A DNA stretch of 64,000 bases from NCBI GenBank assembly GCA_023402395.1, contig JAEYGI010000040.1, positions 558,001 to 622,000 of the forward strand, in the 5' to 3' direction. This stretch comes from Bacillota bacterium (lineage in GTDB: Bacteria; Bacillota; UBA4882; UBA8346). Each line of letters opens with the position of its first letter. Within the stretch, counting starts at the first letter, position 1. The notes below the pieces were generated by a model, which searched no databases, was not told the origin of the DNA, and was given only the letters and a program-made list of their open reading frames with translations. Below are positions 17,335-25,580 of this stretch, piece after piece. Position numbers and translations under genes: made by a program.

Positions 17335-18312
17335 TTGGATCCGTTAAAATTTCTGCCGGTTTACAAAGATTATCTCTGGGGCGGCCGGAACCTTGAAAAA
17401 CTGGGGAAAATACTTCCGGACGGAATCACCGCCGAGAGCTGGGAAATATCGTCGCATCCCGATGGGGTGTCTACCATCGCCAATGGGGAAATGGCGGGGC
17501 TTCCGTTTCCCGATTACTTGAAGCGCTTTGGCGGGGACGCGATCGGAAGTGCCCTGCCGGAACACTATTCCGCCCAATTTCCGTTGCTGGTGAAGTTGCT
17601 CGACGCCAACCAGCAGCTTTCGGTACAAGTCCATCCCGGCGATGAATACGCTAAAACCCATGGGGGCGGGCTGGGTAAGAATGAAATGTGGTACATCATT
17701 GACGCCAAGCCCGGGGCGAGCATCATCTATGATGTCCGGCCCGGAACAACCCGGGAGTCGTTTGAGCGGGCGGTTCGTGAAGGCCGGGTCCTTGACTGCT
17801 TGCAGCAGGTCCCGGTGGGACCGGGCGATGTCTTTGACATTCCGGCCGGCATGGTCCATGGTCTGGGCGCCGGAATCGTACTGGCCGAGATCCAGCAGAG
17901 TTCCAATCTAACCTATCGGATCTATGATTATGACCGGATCGATGCGCAGGGAAACCAGCGGCCGCTCCATATCGAACCGGCGCTGGAAGTGATCGACTTC
18001 CAATCGGCCGGACGGGAGCCGAAACCGCCAGCCATTCCAGTAGCTTTGGGAACGGTCGGAACCAAAATCCGGCTGGTTGCCAACGATTATTTCACCACCG
18101 AATTGTATGAGGTGAACGGCGCCTTCCCGGAACAAGCGGCAGGGGAGCGCTTCGTTATTGATACTTTTATCGCCGGGGAAGGATTCATCAGCTATCAAGG
18201 CGGTGTTCTTCCAGTCAAGACCGGCGAATCGATTTTCATCCCGGCGAAGCTTGGGAAATATACGATTGAGGGAAGCCTCAAGTTTCTCAAATCGTATATT
18301 GGTAGTGAGTGA
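17335..18312 (+). CDS. manA: Mannose-6-phosphate isomerase, class I (cupin)
   Basis: The 325-residue protein interconverts mannose 6-phosphate and fructose 6-phosphate. The cupin metal motif is present in SVQVHPGDEYA and EMWYIIDAKPG; IPAGMVHGLGAGIVLAEIQQSS and YRIYDYDR match the active-site arm of short bacterial ManA enzymes, whose usual length is 310-330. The start is TTG with GGGGAGG seven bases upstream. It is followed within about 25 bp by a mutarotase-like gene, probably in the same transcript. Confidence 0.93.
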   Translation: MDPLKFLPVYKDYLWGGRNLEKLGKILPDGITAESWEISSHPDGVSTIANGEMAGLPFPDYLKRFGGDAIGSALPEHYSAQFPLLVKLLDANQQLSVQVHPGDEYAKTHGGGLGKNEMWYIIDAKPGASIIYDVRPGTTRESFERAVREGRVLDCLQQVPVGPGDVFDIPAGMVHGLGAGIVLAEIQQSSNLTYRIYDYDRIDAQGNQRPLHIEPALEVIDFQSAGREPKPPAIPVALGTVGTKIRLVANDYFTTELYEVNGAFPEQAAGERFVIDTFIAGEGFISYQGGVLPVKTGESIFIPAKLGKYTIEGSLKFLKSYIGSE

Positions 18313-18335
18313 ACCGATGAAAGGTGGGATTGGAT

Positions 18336-19244
18336 TTGAGTATCACCGTATCTCAAGTAGCTTACGCCGGATGGCCGAACTGTTATCAGGTAAGCGACGG
18401 CGCGGTTGAGGTGATTGTCACGGCCGATGTCGGTCCCCGGGTCATTCGTTGCGGCTTTAATGACGGGCCGAACCTTTTCGGCGAATTTCCGGAACAGGCT
18501 GGCCTGACCGGCGGGGAGGACTGGCGGATTTTCGGCGGTCACCGGCTCTGGCACAGTCCCGAGTCAAAGTCGCGGACCTATGCGCCCGATAATGACCCGG
18601 TCACGGTGGCCACTTTGTTGGATGGCTTGCGTTTAACCCAAGCGATGGAGGTATCGACCGGAATCCAGAAGGAACTGCAGATCCGTTTGAATCACAACCA
18701 TTCCTTCCGGGTGATCCACCTGCTTACCAACTTGGGATGCTGGCCGGTGACGCTGGCGCCATGGGGCATCACGGTGATGCGAACCGGCGGGGTGGCCATT
18801 TTACCGCAGAACCGGGCTTCGGATGCCGAAGGGTTACTGCCCAACCGTATCCTGGCGCTTTGGCCTTACACGGAAATGAATGATCCCCGGGTTACCTGGG
18901 GTTCCCACTTTATTCTGCTCCGGCAGGATCCGGAGCGGCGTCAGGCGTTCAAAATCGGCCTATCAGTCCCTCAAAATTGGGCCGGTTATCTTAATGACGG
19001 CTTCCTGTTTTTGAAGCGGTTCGCTTATGACCCGGCCGTGGCCTATCCGGATGGCGGGGTTAATGTGGAGCTGTACACCAACGATCGGATCCTGGAGTTG
19101 GAGACGCTCGGCCCGCTGACCACTCTCGCTCCGGGCGAGTCCGTGGAATATGCGGAAGAATGGGAGTTGTATCGAAATTTAAAAAGGATCCGGGATGAGA
19201 ACGACGTTAAGCAGGTGCTTGGACCGGAGTTTGTCGGCGATTGA
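18336..19244 (+). CDS. Galactose-mutarotase-fold protein of unknown function (DUF4380-like)
   Basis: About 302 residues. Blocks such as VIVTADVGPRVIRCGF, DWRIFGGHRLWHSPES, YAPDNDPV and APWGITVMRTGGVAILP recall uncharacterised aldose-epimerase-fold proteins that bind carbohydrates. No known catalytic set could be confirmed. The frame allows GTG at 18324, but that codon overlaps the AGGTGG ribosome site at 18322-18327; TTG 18336 sits eight bases after it and is chosen. The position just after manA suggests a role in sugar (phosphate) handling, which is inference. Confidence 0.65.
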   Translation: MSITVSQVAYAGWPNCYQVSDGAVEVIVTADVGPRVIRCGFNDGPNLFGEFPEQAGLTGGEDWRIFGGHRLWHSPESKSRTYAPDNDPVTVATLLDGLRLTQAMEVSTGIQKELQIRLNHNHSFRVIHLLTNLGCWPVTLAPWGITVMRTGGVAILPQNRASDAEGLLPNRILALWPYTEMNDPRVTWGSHFILLRQDPERRQAFKIGLSVPQNWAGYLNDGFLFLKRFAYDPAVAYPDGGVNVELYTNDRILELETLGPLTTLAPGESVEYAEEWELYRNLKRIRDENDVKQVLGPEFVGD

Positions 19245-19260
19245 TTCCATTAATTGTATC

Positions 19261-19289
19261 TTGCGCCAAGGGATAAAATTATGTATAAT
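19261..19289 (+). promoter_or_regulatory. Near-consensus sigma-A promoter of the candidate structured RNA
   Basis: -35 TTGCGC (19261-19266), a 17-bp spacer, and -10 TATAAT (19284-19289). Transcription should start near 19296. Confidence 0.75.
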
Positions 19290-19295
19290 AAACTG

Positions 19296-19520
19296 GTTCG
19301 AGAGAACAGTTCTGGGGTATTCGTCAGTTTCAATTTTGAACCTACAGTGAGCATTCGGGAGATTTATATCGCGGCGCCGAAGCCAGGCCCCGTCAGATTA
19401 CGGGGAAGGCCGAAACGCCGGTGCGATCACCCACCTATCGAGAGATAGGTGTCAAAATCGAAGCAACGATGTCTTGGAATGAATTTTCGCACAGTTTGCA
19501 ATTAGCGGACTGTGTTTTTT
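19296..19520 (+). ncRNA. Candidate structured non-coding RNA, ~225 nt, class not recognised
   Basis: The unit is bounded by the promoter at 19261-19289 and an intrinsic terminator at 19490-19520. Inside are a perfect 8-bp hairpin CACCTATC/GATAGGTG with a GAGA tetraloop (19432-19451) and a 6-bp stem CCCCGT/ACGGGG (19388-19405). The latter sits inside a longer helix closed by GCC/GGC and GGCG/CGCC with GAA-rich internal loops (about 19371-19418). No ORF with a ribosome site fills it. Its ends and folding look like a stand-alone sRNA or a riboswitch with its own terminator. It did not match the consensus of TPP, SAM, cobalamin, glycine, lysine, c-di-GMP, c-di-AMP, ykkC, M-box, T-box, 6S, SRP or RNase P RNAs as far as I can recall them. 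Confidence 0.6.
19490..19520 (+). terminator. Terminator of the candidate RNA
   Basis: CACAGT plus TTGC pairs with GCGG plus ACTGTG (10 pairs, two G-T) around an AATTA loop and is followed by six T residues. The next 230 bp to the VOC gene are AT-rich with no recognisable gene. Confidence 0.85.
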
Positions 19521-19751
19521 AATGCGAATTTTCAAATAATGAAACCTAATTTCAATTAAAAATCAATTAAATTGTAACATTGCCAACCCTCCTATGACTT
19601 ATAATAAATTAAGCATTTTAGCGGAACGTGATTGGGAACGAACCGGCCGCAATTTATCTTGGGTGTTCAAAAGACTTATCGCTATATATAATTCAAAGCA
19701 AACGGCCATATATTATATAGAGAATCAGGCGATCACCAGGGAGGAATTGGG

Positions 19752-20105
19752 ATGGAGGTCCGGCAAATCCTGGCCCGCTTATATGTAGAGCGCATGGACG
19801 AGGCAATTGTCTTTTATGAAGATGTATTATCCACCAATTGCGAGCTGCGGTTCGCGCTTCCCGGGTCAAAGGTGGAGGTCGCCCGGATCGGCAATTTGTT
19901 GATTTTCAGCGGCTCCAAGAAAGCATTGCAAGCAGTGAGGGATATTCAGGCTACCTTTTTGGTCGATTCCTTGACCGAGTGCCGGGAATACCTGGAGCGC
20001 AATGGCGGGGAGATCCTGAATGGCCCAATGGAGCTTCCCGTTGGGAAAGTCATAACCGTCCGGCATGAGGATGGGACGGTCGTGGATTATGCGGAACAAG
20101 GATGA
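19752..20105 (+). CDS. VOC-family (glyoxalase/bleomycin-resistance fold) protein
   Basis: A 117-residue protein with the vicinal-oxygen-chelate beta-alpha-beta pattern: an N-terminal LYVERMDEAIVFYEDVL, then the strand pair around IGNLLIFSGS, and a second half with FLVDSLTECREYLERNGGEI ending in VRHEDGTVVDYAE. The final Glu in DYAEQ is at the usual metal-ligand place. The substrate is unknown. The ATG has GGGAGGA seven to eight bases upstream. It lies downstream of the candidate RNA and its terminator. Confidence 0.75.
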   Translation: MEVRQILARLYVERMDEAIVFYEDVLSTNCELRFALPGSKVEVARIGNLLIFSGSKKALQAVRDIQATFLVDSLTECREYLERNGGEILNGPMELPVGKVITVRHEDGTVVDYAEQG

Positions 20106-20165
20106 GGATGGATGCGTTGGCGCGAATCGAGAAATAGCTGTTGACCCGAAAGTTACCTGACCTAA

Positions 20166-20200
20166 GATAACCCCGGAAAGAGTTCCGGGGTTATCTTTTT
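20166..20200 (+). terminator. Terminator after the VOC gene
   Basis: A 13-bp stem GATAACCCCGGAA/TTCCGGGGTTATC with an AGAG loop is followed by TTTTT. Confidence 0.93.
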
Positions 20201-20253
20201 CCTGACGGAACTCATCCGGTGCCTAAAAGAGGTTCCTGATTATCAAACGGGTT

Positions 20254-20463
20254 GGGAAAGGTTTTTTCCATACTTTCGCGGCGGCTTAACCGGTCGGGAA
20301 ATTAACTTACCAATCTCTTACAAGACTTGCACCGGCCGGGAAATTGTTTTCCCGTTCTTTATCAGAACGCGGGAATGTTCGGAAAATGATTTTCCCAAAT
20401 GAGTTGATTGTCCCGCAACGTCTTTTGAGAAGAGAAGATGGCCGGAAACAATTTTTCCAGCCA
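20254..20463. repeat. Second intergenic minisatellite, 21-bp register with hairpin units
   Basis: GGGAAA/CGGAAA-like units start at 20254, 20296, 20338, 20380 and 20443, i.e. steps of 42, 42, 42 and 63 bp, all multiples of 21. Several units are themselves small hairpins (GGGAAATTGTTTTCCC, GGAAAATGATTTTCC). The alternate 21-bp blocks are poorly conserved. It lies between the VOC terminator and the trmB-like promoter; nothing else is seen in that gap. Confidence 0.7.
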
Positions 20464-20502
20464 CGATAGCCCGAGTTTCGGTCAAAAAATTCTAATTTCC
20501 CA

Positions 20503-20561
20503 TTGACATCCTTTGGTCAGTGATTTATATTAACTACAACGGTAGTTAATATAAATCACTG
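20503..20561 (+). promoter_or_regulatory. Sigma-A promoter with 20-bp perfect palindromic operator
   Basis: -35 TTGACA (20503-20508), 17-bp spacer, -10 TATATT (20526-20531). A perfect inverted repeat has arms at 20518-20537 and 20542-20561 around AACG. It covers the -10 and the start site, 13 bp before the regulator gene. This is the likely autoregulatory site of the TrmB-family protein, and the transcript would also begin with a hairpin. Confidence 0.85.
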
Positions 20562-20574
20562 GAGACTCTTCCAA

Positions 20575-21372
20575 ATGAAGAACCAACTGATCGAACTCGG
20601 TTTCAGTGATTATGAGGCCAAGGCATATATCTCCCTGTTACAGAAAAATCCGGCCACCGCCTATGAGATCGCCAAAAACGCCGCCATCCCGACCTCAAAG
20701 ATCTACGAGGTGCTCGTCAAGCTTTCCGACAAGGGAGTTATCTCCGAATTCGACGACAACGGCAAGCGGCGCTATATTCCGATGGCGCCGGATGAGATGA
20801 TTGACTCCTTCCGGAGTAGAATTGATCAAACGCTCAATCAATTGAAGGTCAGTCTGAAAAATATTAACCAGGAAAACGAGCTGGCCTATATCTGGAACAT
20901 CATCGATTATCAGTATCTGATCGACAAGGCGCGGCGGATGATCGACGAAACGGAACGGACCCTGCTGGTCTCGATCTGGCCGGAAGAGTACAATCTGCTC
21001 CAAGCCGGGCTCGCCAAAGCGGTCAAACTCGGAGTCAAAATAGCTATCGTTCACTTCGGGCCGATCAGCGCATCGGCCGGCCAGGCTTTTCCTCATCCCA
21101 TCGAGGATACCATCTATGCCGAGAAAGGTGGGCGCGGATTGGTCATCGTCTCCGATTCCCAGGAGGTTCTGTTCGGGAAGATCGGCGAAAAAAACGAGGT
21201 TCAAGGGGCCAACAGCATGAACGAAGGCTTTGTGGCTATGGCCGAGGATTACGTCAAACACGACATCTACATCATGAAGCTGGTCAAACGCTTCGACCGG
21301 TTGCTGATCGAGCGTTTTGGGGCCAATTATCATCTGCTCAGGGATGTTTATAACGATCAGGAGGTGGAATAA
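20575..21372 (+). CDS. TrmB-family transcriptional regulator
   Basis: A 265-residue protein. Residues 1-75 form a TrmB winged helix-turn-helix (LGFSDYEAKAYISLLQKNPATAYEIAKNAAIPTSKIYEVLVKLSDKGVI). The rest resembles the PLD-like effector domain of short TrmB proteins. In archaea and bacteria such regulators sense sugars or metabolites. It is the first gene after a strong promoter with a 20-bp palindrome and is directly followed by the class IV aminotransferase (stop at 21372, next start at 21373), so it probably controls that operon and itself. Confidence 0.88.
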   Translation: MKNQLIELGFSDYEAKAYISLLQKNPATAYEIAKNAAIPTSKIYEVLVKLSDKGVISEFDDNGKRRYIPMAPDEMIDSFRSRIDQTLNQLKVSLKNINQENELAYIWNIIDYQYLIDKARRMIDETERTLLVSIWPEEYNLLQAGLAKAVKLGVKIAIVHFGPISASAGQAFPHPIEDTIYAEKGGRGLVIVSDSQEVLFGKIGEKNEVQGANSMNEGFVAMAEDYVKHDIYIMKLVKRFDRLLIERFGANYHLLRDVYNDQEVE

Positions 21373-22233
21373 TTGATTTACATTGACGGTCAGTTTTATG
21401 AGAAAGCGGAGGCCAAAATCTCCGTCTATGATCACGGCTTCTTATACGGCGACGGCGTTTTTGAGGGAATCCGGATTTACAACCGCCGGATTTTTAAGCT
21501 GAAGGAGCATGTGAAACGGCTTTACGAAAGCGCTCAAGCCATTTATTTGCAGATTGGGATGGAACCGGCGGAGATGGAGGAACTGCTGGAGCGGATGACC
21601 GAGCAAAGTGGCAAGCAAAACGGCTATATCCGGCTGGTGGTGTCTAGGGGCGACGGCCCGTTGGGAATCGATTCCTCTCATTGCGCACGGGCCAGGGTGG
21701 TGATCATCCTCGATGACATCCAGCTTTATCCGGCGGAGTTTTATGAAAAGGGGATCGCGATCATTACCTCGTCATACCGGCGGATCCCGGTCGAATGCTT
21801 CGATCTCCGGATTAAGTCGCTTAATTACTTAAACAGTGTGCTGGCCAAGAATGAAGCCAGGCAACACAATTGCCTGGAGAGCGTCATGCTCAATACCAAC
21901 GGGTTTGTGGCCGAATGTACCGGGGACAATATTTTCATCGTCAAGGACGGGATCCTGAAGACGCCCGCCGCCTACCACGGCGCTTTGGAAGGAATCACCC
22001 GGGGTGTGGTCCTGGAGATAGGGGAGCGTCTCGGATTGAAGCCGGTGGAGACGACCTTGACCCGGTTTGACTTATATAATGCCAATGAATGCTTTCTCAC
22101 CGGCACCGGCGCCGAGATCATTCCAGTGGTGAGCATCGATAACATCAGGATTGGGGATGGCCGGCCCGGTGCGAGCACCGCGAAAGTTCTTTCCTTATTC
22201 AAGGAATTGATCGATGGGGGATTCACTCAATAA
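21373..22233 (+). CDS. ilvE: Class IV PLP aminotransferase (branched-chain aminotransferase type)
   Basis: 286 residues, the usual length for IlvE/DAAT enzymes. Motifs: DHGFLYGDGVFEGIRIY, the PLP-lysine block RIKSLNYLNSVLAKNEA, VAECTGDNIFIVKDG and FLTGTGAEIIPV. The KSLNYLN block favours branched-chain over D-amino-acid aminotransferase. It would make or degrade Val, Leu and Ile. The TTG start follows the trmB-like stop codon directly, with AGGAGGTGG nine bases before. Its place behind a TrmB regulator, not in an ilv-leu operon, suggests a special regulatory role. Confidence 0.88.
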   Translation: MIYIDGQFYEKAEAKISVYDHGFLYGDGVFEGIRIYNRRIFKLKEHVKRLYESAQAIYLQIGMEPAEMEELLERMTEQSGKQNGYIRLVVSRGDGPLGIDSSHCARARVVIILDDIQLYPAEFYEKGIAIITSSYRRIPVECFDLRIKSLNYLNSVLAKNEARQHNCLESVMLNTNGFVAECTGDNIFIVKDGILKTPAAYHGALEGITRGVVLEIGERLGLKPVETTLTRFDLYNANECFLTGTGAEIIPVVSIDNIRIGDGRPGASTAKVLSLFKELIDGGFTQ

Positions 22234-22295
22234 AGAGCGGCAAGGAGTTTAAATAGCTTACTGTTATAAAGGCTATGAGGCGTAAAAAAGGCCCG

Positions 22296-23681
22296 TCAAA
22301 CTGTCTCCTCAGCGCATTTAATCACGACATGCCGCTGCCAGACGCCGCTTTTGAACCGGAAATAAAACGCCACGCCACGAATGAACCAATCGGTGTACAT
22401 GGCGGCCCAGATTCCGAAGACGCCCCATTCCAGAAATACGCAAAGGATATAGCCGAGCGAGATGCGGAACGCCCACATGCTGATCGCCGAGACGAGTAGC
22501 GTATAACGGACATCTCCGGCGCCTTTCAAGCCGGCCGGCAAGATAAAGGCAAACGGCCAGAAAGCCACGAAGATCGTTGTGATCTGTAGCAGCCTGGTCG
22601 AGAGTCCGGAGATCTCCGGATTGGGGGTGTACAATGAGGCAAGCCACGGAAAAACCGGAGTGAACGCCAGATTGAGCAGGACCAGGCCGACGACGGCAAG
22701 CCGGTTCATATACCCCAGCGAACGTTGCGCCTCGGCGCAATCACGGCCGCCCATATGCCGCCCGACCATGGCCATGGCCGCCATGCTTAATCCCATGCCG
22801 GGAATCATCATCATCGTATGCACCGAGGAAGCGATATAGTTGGACACGATGGGGACGGTTCCCATCGCCACGACAAAGGTCTGGGTGATCAGTTTCCCGG
22901 CGCTGAACAACAGCGATTCCACGCTGGCCGGGATCCCGATGTTCAGGATAAAGCCCAAGCGTTCCCAATCCGGCCGGTAGCGGAAGATCCGCCGGACCCG
23001 GAGTCGATCGCTCCCCCGCACCAGGACATACAGCAGCAATATGCCGCCGATCAACCGGGCAATTCCGATACCAATCGCCGCGCCCGGAACCCCGAATCCC
23101 TTAAACCCGGTCCCGTGAATCCCGAAGATCAGCAAATAACTGAAAACTACGTTGATCAGATTCATTAAAATGACCATTTTGGCCGGGGTTTTGGTGTTGC
23201 CGGCACCGCGCAGCACGCCGCAGGCTATGGTGGTCAACGCGATCAGCGGATAAGTTGGCAAAGTGAATTGAAGATAGGTCAGCGCTAAATTGAGAACTTG
23301 GATTTCTGCTGCTCCATATAAAATCTCCAGCAGCGGATGCCGGAGGAGCCAAACCAGCAGCGCCACGGCGGAAGAGAGAACAAGCCCTCCGTACAGGGCT
23401 TGTTTGGAGGCTTCGCCGGCGTTACGGAAATCATTAAGGCCGAAGTACTGGGCGACCACTACTGTCCCGCCGACGGCCAGCGCTGAAAAGGCCGCGATAA
23501 AAATATTATTCAGCGTATCAACGATCCCGATGGCCGCGGCCGCCTCTTGGCTGATATGCCCGGCCATCATCGCATTGATCACACCCATCAGGGTAATGAA
23601 AGCTTGTTCGGCGATGACCGGCATCGTCAAGCTGAGGATTTCCCGGCGCAAGGAGCGGTTGGTGTCTTGAAATTTAAACAT
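22296..23681 (-). CDS. MATE-family multidrug/Na+ antiporter
   Basis: 461 residues with about twelve hydrophobic segments and MATE/NorM features: LTMPVIAEQAFITLMGVINAMMAGHIS, ALAVGGTVVVAQYFG, and in the second half NIGIPASVESLLFSAGKL and GMGLSMAAMAMVGRHMG. It exports cationic compounds through the cytoplasmic membrane with H+ or Na+. The frame continues upstream to 23786, but that stretch contains the likely promoter (minus-strand TGGTATAAT at 23731-23739); ATG 23681 gives the normal family length. The ribosome site is weak. Confidence 0.92.
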   Translation of the reverse strand: MFKFQDTNRSLRREILSLTMPVIAEQAFITLMGVINAMMAGHISQEAAAAIGIVDTLNNIFIAAFSALAVGGTVVVAQYFGLNDFRNAGEASKQALYGGLVLSSAVALLVWLLRHPLLEILYGAAEIQVLNLALTYLQFTLPTYPLIALTTIACGVLRGAGNTKTPAKMVILMNLINVVFSYLLIFGIHGTGFKGFGVPGAAIGIGIARLIGGILLLYVLVRGSDRLRVRRIFRYRPDWERLGFILNIGIPASVESLLFSAGKLITQTFVVAMGTVPIVSNYIASSVHTMMMIPGMGLSMAAMAMVGRHMGGRDCAEAQRSLGYMNRLAVVGLVLLNLAFTPVFPWLASLYTPNPEISGLSTRLLQITTIFVAFWPFAFILPAGLKGAGDVRYTLLVSAISMWAFRISLGYILCVFLEWGVFGIWAAMYTDWFIRGVAFYFRFKSGVWQRHVVIKCAEETV

Positions 23682-23730
23682 TAAGCGGTTTTTCCAGTCG
23701 GTAATTAAGTTCAAAATTCCTGATATTATC

Positions 23731-23739
23731 ATTATACCA
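23731..23739 (-). promoter_or_regulatory. Extended -10 promoter of the MATE gene
   Basis: Minus-strand TGGTATAAT, about 50 bases before the chosen start. Confidence 0.55.
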
Positions 23740-23834
23740 CTAAAACTCGCCAAATTAGTTTGAAAGCCCGAAGCTAATCTTAACATTCTCTTAAAAACGC
23801 CGCTGAGTGGACGAAAGTTACCGAAACGCCAAAA

Positions 23835-23855
23835 GGCTCACCAACCTGGTGAGCC
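23835..23855 (-). terminator. Terminator of the small Cys/Gly peptide gene
   Basis: A perfect 9-bp stem GGCTCACCA/TGGTGAGCC with a 3-base loop is followed on the minus strand by TTTT. It lies about 50 bp after the small ORF's stop. Confidence 0.6.
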
Positions 23856-23903
23856 CGTACCTTACTTTATGATTTTGATCATAGGTGGATTTTTCGCTTA
23901 CGA

Positions 23904-24005
23904 TCAGTCCCACCCGCTCAAAACCAATAAAATCAGGATTAAAAAAATCAAAAACGAACAGTTGTTACCGCACGACTTTCCTCCTCCGCAACCACAGCTT
24001 CCCAT
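23904..24005 (-). CDS. 33-residue Cys/Gly-rich single-span membrane peptide (YjcZ-like)
   Basis: ATG 24005 has a perfect AAAGGAGGTG ribosome site. The frame gives MGSCGCGGGKSCGNNC, then a fully hydrophobic stretch (FLIFLILILLVLSGW) and a stop. Four cysteines and seven glycines lie before the single membrane span. The layout resembles the tiny YjcZ-type Gly-rich membrane peptides of spore-formers and other unnamed Firmicutes peptides, but the sequence is not a clear match. A hairpin with T-run follows it. The function is unknown; a spore or membrane role, or metal binding by the cysteines, is possible. Confidence 0.65.
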   Translation of the reverse strand: MGSCGCGGGKSCGNNCSFLIFLILILLVLSGWD

Positions 24006-24214
24006 AGATACACCTCCTTTTGGCATTTGCGAAGTGTGAGCCACCTCTGTTTTTAAAATATGTTAATAAAGCCTCACCCGGAACGGGGCTTTTGCATTTT
24101 TTCCAAAGGAATGTTTATGCCGCTGACTGGCAAGATTTACTTGGAAGCGCTTCTCCCGTTCCGGAGACAATAGCTCAGAAAATTTCATTAAAATTACTGA
24201 CGGAAGGTTTATGA

Positions 24215-25351
24215 ATGAAGACAACGTTCCCTCATTTGGGCAACTTTTATATACCGTTTCGTTCCTTTCTTTTGGAACTCGGCCTTGAGCCGGTGATCCC
24301 ACCCTTTACCACCGGGCGGACGATTGCCTTGGGAACCAAGTTGGCGCCGGAGTTTGCCTGTTTTCCATTTAAAGTGAATCTCGGCAATTATATCGAAGCC
24401 ATCGCCAGCGGGGCTGAACTGATTTTGATGGTCGGCGGGATCGGGCCCTGCCGGCTTGGCTATTACGGCGCACTGCAGCAAGAGATCTTACGGGAGGCTG
24501 GGTTCGGAGTCGAAATGGTCTTGATTGAGGCGCCCAAAACTCATCCCCGGCAACTCTATGAAAAAATCCGGCGTTATATTCCACGTCATCGTCCGGTTGA
24601 TCTAGCCCGCGCCTTCCGGATCTTTTGGTCAAAAGCTAAAGCCCTGGATGAATTTGATCAACTAGTAAACCAGATCCGGCCTCGGGCCCGTAATCCGGCC
24701 GGCGCCACTAAGCTTCAAACCCGCTTTTATGATGCGCTGGACCAAGCCGATGGAATTCGCCGGGTCCGTCAATGTTTGGCGCTGGGAATCGAAGAGCTGG
24801 CGGGATTGCCCGGCATGGCGGGATATGAACCGCTTCGCCTCGACCTTGTCGGTGAGATCTATATGGTGCTTGAGCCGCGAGTCAACTTCGGTATCGAAAC
24901 CCTGCTCGGCGAGATGCGGGTGGAGATCGAGCGGACCATTCATTTGACCGAGTGGATTAAGGAGCATGTTTTCTATAGTATTTTTAAGCCGGACTGGTCC
25001 CGGACTTTGCGAAAACTAGCTGAGCCCTATCTTCAATATCCCGTGGGCGGCCACGGGATGGAAACAATCGCGCATACGGTAGCCGCCGGAGTCAACCGAC
25101 GGGATGGCGCCATTCATCTGACGCCGTTCACGTGTATGCCGGAGATTGTGGCGATGCAGGCGATTCCCGCCGTTCGCCGCGATTTTGGGATCCCGGTATT
25201 ATCATTGATCGTTGACGAGCACTCGTCTGAAGCGGGAGTATTGACCCGGATCGAGGCTTTCATTGACTTGCTGCGCCGGAAACAAAACGCTCCGCTTCCG
25301 GCTGCTCCGGAACTTGAGTGTGCCCCTGATCTGCAACCGGCGGAGTTATGA
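24215..25351 (+). CDS. Acyl-CoA dehydratase activase-related protein (DUF2229-like)
   Basis: 378 residues. FLLELGLEPVIPPFTT, APEFACFPFKVNLGNYIEAI, LMVGGIGPCRLGYYG and the later LTPFTCMPEIVAM match the stand-alone proteins related to 2-hydroxyacyl-CoA dehydratase and its activase found in many anaerobic Firmicutes. Cys49, Cys79 and the Cys in FTCMP could be ligands of an iron-sulfur cluster. The ATPase (BadF/HgdC) half is absent here and not adjacent. The true substrate is unknown. The ATG is preceded by GGAAGG. It is a monocistronic gene ending in a terminator. Confidence 0.75.
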   Translation: MKTTFPHLGNFYIPFRSFLLELGLEPVIPPFTTGRTIALGTKLAPEFACFPFKVNLGNYIEAIASGAELILMVGGIGPCRLGYYGALQQEILREAGFGVEMVLIEAPKTHPRQLYEKIRRYIPRHRPVDLARAFRIFWSKAKALDEFDQLVNQIRPRARNPAGATKLQTRFYDALDQADGIRRVRQCLALGIEELAGLPGMAGYEPLRLDLVGEIYMVLEPRVNFGIETLLGEMRVEIERTIHLTEWIKEHVFYSIFKPDWSRTLRKLAEPYLQYPVGGHGMETIAHTVAAGVNRRDGAIHLTPFTCMPEIVAMQAIPAVRRDFGIPVLSLIVDEHSSEAGVLTRIEAFIDLLRRKQNAPLPAAPELECAPDLQPAEL

Positions 25352-25397
25352 GGCAGAGTGAATTCCAACTCATGAAATCATGATATGGAAGACGAAA

Positions 25398-25425
25398 GAG
25401 CCCGGTATTCAGGGCTATTTTTTTT
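25398..25425 (+). terminator. Terminator after the activase-related gene
   Basis: A short stem AGCCC/GGGCT is followed by a long T-run. Confidence 0.65.
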
Positions 25426-25580
25426 AACTAAATTTCAGGTAAAAAAGAATCAATATCAACCAAATAATTTGTAACTGTAAAGTAATAAGATTTTAATATT
25501 AATAAATATCCCGTAATTTGCGAAGCAGTCCATTACCGGGGCCGGGCGGGATCAAACCCGGATGGGGGAGGAAGACACAA

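Noticed and set aside
19594..19788. 64-codon frame between the RNA terminator and the VOC gene
   Set aside because: It overlaps the VOC gene start and has no good ribosome site or family pattern.
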